NCBI GenBank assembly: GCA_947259435.1
Contig: CAMYMP010000213.1
Span: forward strand, 1 to 5,777
Source of the DNA: an uncultured Woeseiaceae bacterium
GTDB taxonomy: Bacteria > Pseudomonadota > Gammaproteobacteria > Woeseiales > Woeseiaceae
DNA length: 5,777 bases
Reading direction: 5' to 3'
Below, piece after piece: positions 1 to 5,416 of the stretch. A program made the position numbers and the translations under genes. The notes under the pieces were generated by a model. It made no database searches, was not told the origin of the DNA, and saw only the letters and a list, made by a program, of their open reading frames with translations. Each line of letters starts with the position of its first letter. The stretch's first letter is position 1.

Positions 1-1
1 G

Positions 2-811
2 ACGGGACTGGACCTCTACTACGTCGAGCAGCTGTACACGTTCGGCAATCGCAATCGTGATCCGCGCGAGATTGAAGGCGGGCCGAGAGTCGTGTCAGTG
101 GCCTATATCGCACTGACTCACGAAGACGAGGTTGGAGTAACCGATGCCGAGTGGCGTGAGTGGTACAGCTTTTTGCCCTGGGAAGACTGGCGCTCCGGGC
201 GTCCTGATGTCATGCGCGATACGCTCGAGCCGGCTTTGCAACGCTGGGCGAGGCAACCGAAGGACCAGCGCAACCGGAAGCAACGGCATGAGAGAGTCAA
301 CGTGACGTTCGGGCAGGCAGACGCCTCAAACCTCGATCTCGTCCTCGCGCTAGAGCGATACGAACTTTTGTACGAAGCCGGCCTTGTGGCCGAGGCGCAG
401 CGTGACGCCGCCGCTGCAGGCCGCAATAGGATCGCGGCTGTCGACGCGACAACAGACATTTCGACCGACGTGACGGGCTTGCCGCTCGCATCCGATCACC
501 GGCGCATCCTCGCGACGGCGCTCGGCCGGCTGCGTGGCAAATTGACCTACCGGCCGGTCGTCTTCGAATTGCTGCCGGGCGAATTCACGTTGCTGCAATT
601 ACAGCGCGTTGCGGAAGCACTCGGCGGCGTCAAACTGCACAAACAGAATTTCCGTCGCCTTGTGACCAACGCCGACCTCGTCGAGCCGGTCGGCAGAACC
701 AGCGCCATCGGCCGGGGCCGCCCGGCGGAGTTGTTCCGTTTTCGTCGTGAAGTTCTCGGCGAAAAACTCACGGTTGGCGTATCACGGCCGACCATGCGTG
801 GCACAGCGTAA
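2..811 (+). CDS. Nudix-related (NrtR-like) transcriptional regulator, 5' end cut by window edge
   Basis: The frame is already open at the left edge, so the gene begins outside the window. The in-frame GTG at 92 lies inside the conserved stretch and is not a credible start. 269 codons are visible. The first ~35 residues (YVEQLYTFGNRNRDP followed by VVSVAYIAL) match the second half of the Nudix fold as it appears in NrtR-type regulators. The Nudix box itself is upstream and unseen, so catalytic competence cannot be judged. A middle segment includes FLPWEDWR and LERYELLYEAGL. The C-terminal part (about visible residues 165-248: DHRRILATALGRLRGKLTYRP, then FELLPGEFTLLQLQRVAEAL, then NFRRLV and GRGRPAELFRF) is the winged-helix DNA-binding domain typical of this family. 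Family members sense ADP-ribose-type ligands and control NAD or sugar genes. Here it faces a kynurenine operon, so local regulation of that operon is an inference. Its 3' end overlaps the decarboxylase gene by 30 bp. Confidence 0.88.
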   Translation, partial: TGLDLYYVEQLYTFGNRNRDPREIEGGPRVVSVAYIALTHEDEVGVTDAEWREWYSFLPWEDWRSGRPDVMRDTLEPALQRWARQPKDQRNRKQRHERVNVTFGQADASNLDLVLALERYELLYEAGLVAEAQRDAAAAGRNRIAAVDATTDISTDVTGLPLASDHRRILATALGRLRGKLTYRPVVFELLPGEFTLLQLQRVAEALGGVKLHKQNFRRLVTNADLVEPVGRTSAIGRGRPAELFRFRREVLGEKLTVGVSRPTMRGTA

Positions 812-1735
812 TGTCGCGAGCGCGTTGCCACCGAGCAGACGGGCTTTCGCCGCATCATCGAAGCCCGACGCATTGCGAATGAGTTCGCCGACGCTTTCCT
901 CACCGAGGGGAAAAGGATAGTCCGAGCCGAGCATGACGCGGTCCTCGCCCATGACATCAGCGAGGAAGCGCAGCGTGGTCGCATCGAAAACCGCGGAGTC
1001 AACGTAGAAACGGCGCAGGTAACTCGATGGCAGGTTTTTCGACTTGCCCCGCACGATATCGCGTCGTCGCCATGCGTTGTCGAGTCTGCCAAGCAAAAAC
1101 GCGAAACTGCCGCCGCCGTGCGCGAAGCATAGCCTGAGTTTTTCAGAGAGCCTGTCGAATGCGCCACCGAGGATCATCGATACAATACCGAGTTGCGTTT
1201 CGGCCGGCATGCCAACTGTCCACGCCATCATGTATTTTGCGGTGCGTTCCGGGGCCAGCATATCCCATGGGTGCACGAGGACTGCGGCTCCCTCGTCAGC
1301 GCAGTGCTGCAGAAACGTAATCAAGCCCTCGTCGTCGAGATTGCGCTCGCCGACATGGTTGCCGATCTGCACGCCGACATGTCCTTCCTGCATGGCGCGG
1401 CTCAATGTCCCGCAGGCCGCGTCGGTATCCTGCAGCGGCACCTGGCAAAGTGACATCAGCCGGCCCTGGCCTTCTTCTCTGCCATACGCAAACAGAATTG
1501 GCGTCGCGCTGATCACCTGCAGGTCAATGCCGTCGCGATCCATCTCCTCGAGGCGCCGGCTGGCGCTCCAGCACGCATCGTAGACGGGGCGAAATTCTTT
1601 GTCGCCAACCATCAGCATCGCTTTGCCTGCTTCGGTGTGCCGCATCCACGGCCAGTCCGGCGTGCCGAAGCGCTCCGCAAGATCCGGCCATTGCTCGGGC
1701 AGGAAATGCGAGTGTATGTCGATGACGGGGCTCAT
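782..1735 (-). CDS. nbaD: 2-amino-3-carboxymuconate-6-semialdehyde decarboxylase (ACMSD) with a ~20-residue internal gap
   Basis: Cytosolic zinc enzyme of the amidohydrolase superfamily that decarboxylates ACMS to 2-aminomuconic semialdehyde. Its 317 residues show the full metal set: H8 and H10 (DIHSH), H155 (LVHPWD), H206 (FAHGGGSF) and D272 (GSDYPFPLGE). Candidate substrate arginines are R49 (FRP) and R217 (LLGRLDNAWR). I chose the ATG at 1735 because the family starts a few residues before the HxH motif and because it forms an ATGA overlap with the dioxygenase stop. An in-frame TTG at 1747 would add four residues but has a purine-rich GGAGGG directly abutting it. That GGAGGG lies 12 nt before the ATG, so translational coupling is likely. 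Compared with the ~334-residue P. fluorescens enzyme as I recall it, about 20 residues are missing between Y84 and R92, where a helix normally joins two strands of the barrel. All catalytic residues remain, but folding or activity is uncertain. It is the last gene of the - strand operon. Confidence 0.93.
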   Translation of the reverse strand: MSPVIDIHSHFLPEQWPDLAERFGTPDWPWMRHTEAGKAMLMVGDKEFRPVYDACWSASRRLEEMDRDGIDLQVISATPILFAYGREEGQGRLMSLCQVPLQDTDAACGTLSRAMQEGHVGVQIGNHVGERNLDDEGLITFLQHCADEGAAVLVHPWDMLAPERTAKYMMAWTVGMPAETQLGIVSMILGGAFDRLSEKLRLCFAHGGGSFAFLLGRLDNAWRRRDIVRGKSKNLPSSYLRRFYVDSAVFDATTLRFLADVMGEDRVMLGSDYPFPLGEESVGELIRNASGFDDAAKARLLGGNALATLRCATHGRP

Positions 1736-2301
1736 AGCTGCACCCAACCCTCCGGCGGCGCTCCTTTACCCGGATGCACGGCGCCACAGTTCGGGCAAGT
1801 CCGCGCATCCGTATCTTTGTCGAACGCGTCGAAAATCTTCGGCAGTTCCTCGACGATACCCTTCGGATCCGTCAGCGAAACCTCTGCGCGATGCACGCAT
1901 TGTTTGCATTCGAAGCAGTACCATTCGAATCCATCTTTCATACCGAGCATGCGCGGAGATTCGACGACGAGACCGATAGAACCCTCCTGCGGCCGCTGCG
2001 GCGCATGCCGCACGTGCGGCGGCAGCATGAAGACCTCCCCTTCGCGGATCGGCACGTCGTAGATGTCGCCGTCGGCCGCGATCTTCAGAATCATGTCGCC
2101 CTCGATCTGGTAAAACCACTCTTCGACCGGATCGTCGTGAAAGTCCATGCGCGTATTCGGCCCGCCGACGATCATGACGATCATCCCCGTATCATCATGC
2201 AAAAGGCGATTCGCCACGGGCGGCTTCAACAGGTGCCGGTGCTCGTTGATCCAGCCCTGCAGGTTGAAGGGAGCCAAGGTCGGATGGCGGTTCAGAGTCA
2301 T
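1732..2301 (-). CDS. nbaC: 3-hydroxyanthranilate 3,4-dioxygenase
   Basis: Non-haem Fe(II) extradiol dioxygenase of the cupin fold that cleaves 3-hydroxyanthranilate to 2-amino-3-carboxymuconate semialdehyde, the substrate of the next gene product. The 189 residues are full length for the bacterial form. Visible iron ligands are H55 (MDFHDDP), E61 ([11 protein letters not shown]) and H99 ([11 protein letters not shown]). Substrate-contact residues known in the family correspond to R51, R103 and E114 (VVESPR). The C-terminal rubredoxin-like second iron site is present as C129-x2-C132 (CFECKQC) and C169-x2-C172 (CPNCG), with a three-residue longer loop between the pairs than in the Cupriavidus enzyme as I recall it. 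This site marks the bacterial two-domain type. The start ATG at 2301 overlaps the deaminase stop (ATGA), with a modest GAGG about 10 nt upstream. No missing residues are seen. Confidence 0.96.
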   Translation of the reverse strand: MTLNRHPTLAPFNLQGWINEHRHLLKPPVANRLLHDDTGMIVMIVGGPNTRMDFHDDPVEEWFYQIEGDMILKIAADGDIYDVPIREGEVFMLPPHVRHAPQRPQEGSIGLVVESPRMLGMKDGFEWYCFECKQCVHRAEVSLTDPKGIVEELPKIFDAFDKDTDARTCPNCGAVHPGKGAPPEGWVQL

Positions 2302-2735
2302 GATGGTGCAGCCTCGGTTTCGGGTTTATAAGCCGTGACTTTGATTTCGATCAGCAGATGCGGGTGCGGAAGCTCATGCACCGCGACCGTGGTCCGCGTC
2401 GGCCCGTCGTAATCGAAGTACCCGGCATAGACCTCGTTATAGCCTTCGAAGTCCTGCATATTTACGAGAAACGACGTGACATCGACAACATCATCGAGGC
2501 CGGCACCGACACTGTTGAGAATATCTTTGATGTTTTCGATCACGGCGCGGGTCTGCACACGGATATCAAGTTGTGTATTCCCATGTTCGTCGACTGTAGC
2601 GCCTTCGAACGTATCGTCGGGCCGCCGTGAACTCGTTCCGGACACAAACAGGAAGTCGCCCGCGCGCTTGATGTGAGGAAAGCGGCCGCGCGGCGTCGCT
2701 TTGCCCTGAACTACCTTTGCCGTTGGTTTTGTCAT
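2298..2735 (-). CDS. nbaF: 2-aminomuconate deaminase (RidA/YjgF-family)
   Basis: Small cytosolic enzyme of the RidA fold (family trimers), 145 residues. By family and context it hydrolyses 2-aminomuconate to 4-oxalocrotonate plus ammonia. The RidA signature is clear: [13 protein letters not shown] near residues 28-40, [13 protein letters not shown] (61-73), a strand with [10 protein letters not shown] (82-91), then R114 in [13 protein letters not shown] and E130 in [10 protein letters not shown]. The Arg and Glu correspond to the carboxylate-binding Arg and the water-positioning Glu of RidA enzymes. The frame stays open upstream to 2867, but the extra 44 residues fall inside the dehydrogenase gene in another frame and resemble nothing. 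The ATG at 2735 makes an ATGA overlap with the dehydrogenase stop and gives the normal family length. No good Shine-Dalgarno is visible, consistent with translational coupling. A generic imine-detoxifying RidA is the alternative, but the neighbours favour the pathway enzyme. Confidence 0.92.
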   Translation of the reverse strand: MTKPTAKVVQGKATPRGRFPHIKRAGDFLFVSGTSSRRPDDTFEGATVDEHGNTQLDIRVQTRAVIENIKDILNSVGAGLDDVVDVTSFLVNMQDFEGYNEVYAGYFDYDGPTRTTVAVHELPHPHLLIEIKVTAYKPETEAAPS

Positions 2736-4189
2736 AGCTTGATACAGATGTTCGTCGGTTCGGAGTAGAAAGCGAGCGAGTGAATGCCACCCTCGCGACC
2801 GATCCCGGACAACTTCACGCCGCCGAACGGCGTACGCAGGTCGCGCAGATACCAGGTATTCACCCATACAATACCGGCTTCGATCTGGCGGGCGACGCGA
2901 TGCGCACGCGACAGATTCGTCGTCCAGATGGCGCCTGCGAGACCATAGGCACTATTATTCGCCATCGCGATCGCCTGTTCCTCTGACGCAAACGGCGCGA
3001 TGTGACAGACCGGTCCGAATATCTCTTCGCGGACACAGCGTGCCGACTCCGGCAAGCCCGTCAGAATCGTCGGCTCGATCCAGGCACCGTTGTCGCGCTC
3101 GTCATCGAACTTCGGGATGCTGCCACCCGTCACGATGTCGGCGCCCTCTTCGCGCGCCAGCGCATAATAGGACAGCACTTTATCGCGATGGCCTTTCGAC
3201 ACGAGCGGTCCGATCTCTGTTTGCTCATCCTCAGGGCGGCCCATGCGCAGCGCTTCGGCACGGTCTTTCAACCTTGCGACAAATTCGTCAAAAATCGACT
3301 CGTGAACGTAAACACGCTCGGAGCAAAGGCAAACCTGACCGCAGTTGGAGAATACCGATCGCACCGTGCCGTCGATTGCCTGATCCAGGTCCGCATCCTC
3401 GAAGATGATCGCCGCGTTTTTGCCACCGAGTTCGAAAGACAGCGCTTTTACGTTGTCTGCAGCCGCACGCATGATCGCGCTTCCCGTCGCCGATTCCCCG
3501 GTAAACGTGATCGCGTCCACGCCCGGGTGCGATGTCAGGAATTCGCCCGCAGAATCGGGACCGAAGCCATTGACAAGATTGAACACACCGGGCGGAATGC
3601 CGACTTCGTGCATGACTTCCGCGAGCAGCGCTGCGCTGGCCGGTGTTTCTTCAGACGGCTTGGCGACGATCGTATTGCCCGCCGCCATTGCCGGCGCCAA
3701 CTTCCACGTCAACAGCAGGAACGGCAGGTTCCAGGGGGAGATGACGCCGACCACCCCGAGCGGTTTCTGTACCGAGTAATTCAGTGCGCCCGCGCCATCG
3801 GGCGTGCCCATCTCGAAGCACTCGGTACCTGAGGTGCTGACCAGACTCGCGAAGAAACGGAAATTGGCCGCGCCTCGCGGAATGTCGAGGGTGCGTGCCT
3901 GCATCGAGGGTTTGCCGGTATCCGCAATCTCGGCGTCCACGAAATCGTCAAACCGGGCCTCGATACCGTCGGCGATTGTGTGCAGCAAAGCAGCACGCTC
4001 GGCCGCCGAAAAAGAACCCCAGGGTCCGTGCAGCGCTTCGCGCGCCGCCTGAACCGCCTGGTCCACGATCGCTCGATCCGCCTCATGGACAACGCCAACC
4101 AGCGATCCGTCGACCGGATTGACGTCATCGAACCGGGACGTTGACGTAACGAATTCGCCAGCAATGTAATTTCTTATGTCGTGCGGCAT
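2732..4189 (-). CDS. nbaE: 2-aminomuconic 6-semialdehyde dehydrogenase
   Basis: NAD-dependent aldehyde dehydrogenase, 485 residues, oxidising 2-aminomuconic semialdehyde to 2-aminomuconate. Visible ALDH landmarks are N154 (SPWNLPF), K177 (AKPSEETP, cofactor binding), general base E253 (FELGGKN), catalytic C287 ([11 protein letters not shown]), E389 in EEIFGP, and the C-terminal [17 protein letters not shown]105 (LDIPRGA) and R449 ([11 protein letters not shown]) align, by a constant 15-residue offset that also fits N154, E253 and C287, with the two substrate-carboxylate arginines (120 and 464) reported for the P. fluorescens enzyme as I recall. This supports the specific assignment over a generic ALDH. 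The frame is open upstream to 5290, but those 367 extra residues are antisense to kynU and unlike any ALDH. The ATG at 4189 has an AGGA six bases upstream and gives the normal length. It is the first gene of the four-gene operon and divergent from kynU. Confidence 0.96.
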   Translation of the reverse strand: MPHDIRNYIAGEFVTSTSRFDDVNPVDGSLVGVVHEADRAIVDQAVQAAREALHGPWGSFSAAERAALLHTIADGIEARFDDFVDAEIADTGKPSMQARTLDIPRGAANFRFFASLVSTSGTECFEMGTPDGAGALNYSVQKPLGVVGVISPWNLPFLLLTWKLAPAMAAGNTIVAKPSEETPASAALLAEVMHEVGIPPGVFNLVNGFGPDSAGEFLTSHPGVDAITFTGESATGSAIMRAAADNVKALSFELGGKNAAIIFEDADLDQAIDGTVRSVFSNCGQVCLCSERVYVHESIFDEFVARLKDRAEALRMGRPEDEQTEIGPLVSKGHRDKVLSYYALAREEGADIVTGGSIPKFDDERDNGAWIEPTILTGLPESARCVREEIFGPVCHIAPFASEEQAIAMANNSAYGLAGAIWTTNLSRAHRVARQIEAGIVWVNTWYLRDLRTPFGGVKLSGIGREGGIHSLAFYSEPTNICIKL

Positions 4190-4195
4190 GGGCTG

Positions 4196-4199
4196 TCCT
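4196..4199 (-). promoter_or_regulatory. Ribosome binding site that fixes the dehydrogenase start
   Basis: AGGA on the - strand (TCCT on the + strand), six bases before the ATG at 4189. It supports that start over the long antisense extension up to 5290. Confidence 0.6.
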
Positions 4200-4214
4200 A
4201 TTGTAAGGTAAAGC

Positions 4215-4228
4215 CCGCCAGTTGGCGG
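4215..4228. repeat. Perfect 6-bp inverted repeat with 2-bp spacer (candidate operator)
   Basis: CCGCCA, two bases (GT), then TGGCGG: a perfectly palindromic pair of arms in the middle of the divergent gap, 15 nt upstream of the kynU start and 25 nt from the dehydrogenase start. It could be an operator for a dimeric regulator or a short hairpin in the kynU leader just before the ribosome binding site. A chance occurrence in GC-rich DNA is possible, and the binding protein is unknown. Confidence 0.4.
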
Positions 4229-4235
4229 TCCCGAC

Positions 4236-4239
4236 AGGA
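4236..4239 (+). promoter_or_regulatory. Ribosome binding site that fixes the kynU start
   Basis: AGGA in CAGGAAAATATG, four bases before the ATG at 4244. The frame is open from an ATG at 4181, but that start would overlap the divergent dehydrogenase start and add 21 residues unlike kynureninase. The [18 protein letters not shown] start matches the family N-terminus. Confidence 0.65.
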
Positions 4240-4243
4240 AAAT

Positions 4244-5416
4244 ATGACGACAAAAACACGAACCGACCTGCAAGCCCTGGACCGAACTGACCCACTGGCC
4301 GGCTTTCGTGAAGAGTTCTTCCTGCCCGAGGGCGTCATCTACCTGAATGGAAATTCGTTGGGCGCAATGCCGCTGGCCGCCGCAGAGCGCGCGAAGCGGG
4401 TCGTCGAGCATGAATGGGCGGAGGGCCTGATCGGCAGCATGAACACGGCCGGCTGGTACGACTTGCCATCGACGCTCGGCTGCAAAATCGCACCTCTTAT
4501 CGGCGCCAAGCCGAACGAAGTCGTGCTGACGGACGCGACCGGAATCAATCTTTACAAAGTTGTCGCCGCGGCGCTGCAGATGCAACCCGAGCGACGCATC
4601 GTTGTTATGGAAGGCAGCAATTTCCCGACCAACAACTACATGGTGCAGGGGCTGCTCGAAGAACTCGACAAAGGTTATTCCATTCGTTTCGCGGAAGCGG
4701 ACGACCTGATGGATGCGATAGACGCGGACGTCGCGGCGATCTGCATCACGCAGGTGCATTACAAGACCGGGCGCATCCACAACATGGCGGCATTGACTGA
4801 AAAGGCACAGGCGGTTGGCGCTGCAGCCGTCTGGGACCTTTGCCACAGCGCCGGGGCAATGCCTGTGGATCTCAACGCTTGCAACGTCGATTTCGCGGTT
4901 GGCTGCACGTACAAATACATCAACGGCGGGCCAGGCGCTCCGGCGCTGCTGTTTGCGGCCGAACGGCATCACGGCAAATACACGCAGCCGCTTACGGGAT
5001 GGTACGGTCACGCTGCGCCGTTCGACTTCGAGCGAGACTACCGTCCCGCAGGCGACATACGCCAGATGCTGACCGGGACGCAAGCCACGGCGAGCCTGTC
5101 GATGGCCGAGATCGGCATCGACATCATGCTGCGCGCCGACATCGACGCGATTCGCGAGAAGTCCATGCGCATGACCGACCTGTTCGTCGAACTGGTCGAA
5201 GAACGTTGCGGCGCGTTCGGCTTCGAACTCGTCAGCCCGCGTGACGCGACGCAGCGTGGCAGCCAGGTGTCCGTTTCGGCTTCGCGCCACTGTACATACG
5301 ATATGTCGACGTGTGGGATGCCGTCGACAGGCTTCACGACATTCTCGACAAGCGATCCTGGAAAGAGGCGCGATACCAGGTGCGTGCGGCGGTCACCTAG
5401 GGAGAACACACCATGA
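4244..5416 (+). CDS. kynU: Kynureninase, C-terminus lost through an out-of-frame internal deletion
   Basis: PLP-dependent hydrolase that cleaves kynurenine or 3-hydroxykynurenine to (3-hydroxy)anthranilate plus L-alanine. Residues 1-343 are a clear kynureninase: [11 protein letters not shown] (30-40), AGWYDL, SNFPT near 125-129, WDLCHSAGA (197-205), PLP lysine K224 in [11 protein letters not shown], and LTGTQ (276-280). After GSQVS (339-343) the family pattern stops abruptly. The reading frame adds 47 unrelated Cys/Ser/Arg-rich residues and ends at a TGA overlapping the transporter ATG. The genuine C-terminus ([17 protein letters not shown] and onward) is encoded one frame over from 5272 to a TAG at 5398-5400. 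Compared with the P. fluorescens enzyme as I recall it, about 28 residues are absent at the junction, so roughly 85 nt are missing rather than a simple 1-base shift. The product as written would be 390 residues and probably inactive. Position 66 is Met where bacterial KynU usually has Trp, and 130 is Asn where Asp is usual. Confidence 0.9.
   Translation: MTTKTRTDLQALDRTDPLAGFREEFFLPEGVIYLNGNSLGAMPLAAAERAKRVVEHEWAEGLIGSMNTAGWYDLPSTLGCKIAPLIGAKPNEVVLTDATGINLYKVVAAALQMQPERRIVVMEGSNFPTNNYMVQGLLEELDKGYSIRFAEADDLMDAIDADVAAICITQVHYKTGRIHNMAALTEKAQAVGAAAVWDLCHSAGAMPVDLNACNVDFAVGCTYKYINGGPGAPALLFAAERHHGKYTQPLTGWYGHAAPFDFERDYRPAGDIRQMLTGTQATASLSMAEIGIDIMLRADIDAIREKSMRMTDLFVELVEERCGAFGFELVSPRDATQRGSQVSVSASRHCTYDMSTCGMPSTGFTTFSTSDPGKRRDTRCVRRSPRENTP
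5272..5400 (+). pseudogene. Out-of-frame remnant encoding the true KynU C-terminus
   Basis: In the frame starting at 5272 the DNA reads [15 protein letters not shown], then [19 protein letters not shown], then YQVRAAVT and a TAG stop: 42 residues, the same length and pattern as the end of P. fluorescens KynU as I recall it. Its first residue corresponds to the substrate-carboxylate-binding Arg (Arg375 there). This stretch is displaced by +2 relative to the upstream kynU frame and is not translated in frame with it in this sequence. Its pristine coding quality argues for a very recent deletion or an assembly error. Confidence 0.85.
5399..5404 (+). promoter_or_regulatory. Ribosome binding site of the transporter gene
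   Basis: AGGGAG partly overlaps the original kynU stop codon and lies eight bases before the ATG at 5413. It supports that start over the internal ATG at codon 7 and indicates co-transcription with kynU. Confidence 0.6.

Larger units (their letters stand above)
4190..4243. promoter_or_regulatory. 54-bp divergent intergenic region between dehydrogenase operon and kynU
   Basis: This is the only gap between the two divergent start codons, so it or the adjoining coding ends should hold the promoters and operators for both transcription units. It contains the ribosome binding sites of both genes, an AT-richer patch (about 4199-4212) and a GC-rich palindrome (4215-4228). I could not identify a convincing sigma-70 -35/-10 pair in either direction. 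I also see no TAGT/ACTA-type palindrome of the sort described for NrtR operators. Divergent layouts of this size usually mean a shared regulator, which is inference here. Confidence 0.55.

Noticed and set aside
2736..2867. 44-residue N-terminal extension of the deaminase
   Set aside because: It overlaps the end of the dehydrogenase in another frame, is absent from RidA proteins, and the ATGA junction at 2732-2735 is the better start.
3002..3832. 276-residue open frame on the + strand opposite the dehydrogenase gene
   Set aside because: Arg/His/Ala-rich shadow translation with no recognisable family features; the opposite strand is a complete, motif-rich enzyme.
4200..4205. TACAAT on the - strand as a -10 promoter element for the dehydrogenase operon
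   Set aside because: It would start transcription only a few bases before the ATG and leave out the ribosome binding site, and no matching -35 is present (that position holds the GC palindrome).
5267..5275. Programmed ribosomal frameshift in kynU
   Set aside because: No slippery heptamer or stimulating structure is evident, and a frameshift would not restore the ~28 residues that are missing at the junction.
4190..5290. A 367-residue upstream extension of the dehydrogenase frame on the - strand, giving an 852-residue open frame
   Set aside because: It is antisense to well-supported kynU, resembles no aldehyde dehydrogenase N-terminus, and the ATG at 4189 with a ribosome binding site gives the normal 485 residues. 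Such open frames are common opposite GC-rich genes.
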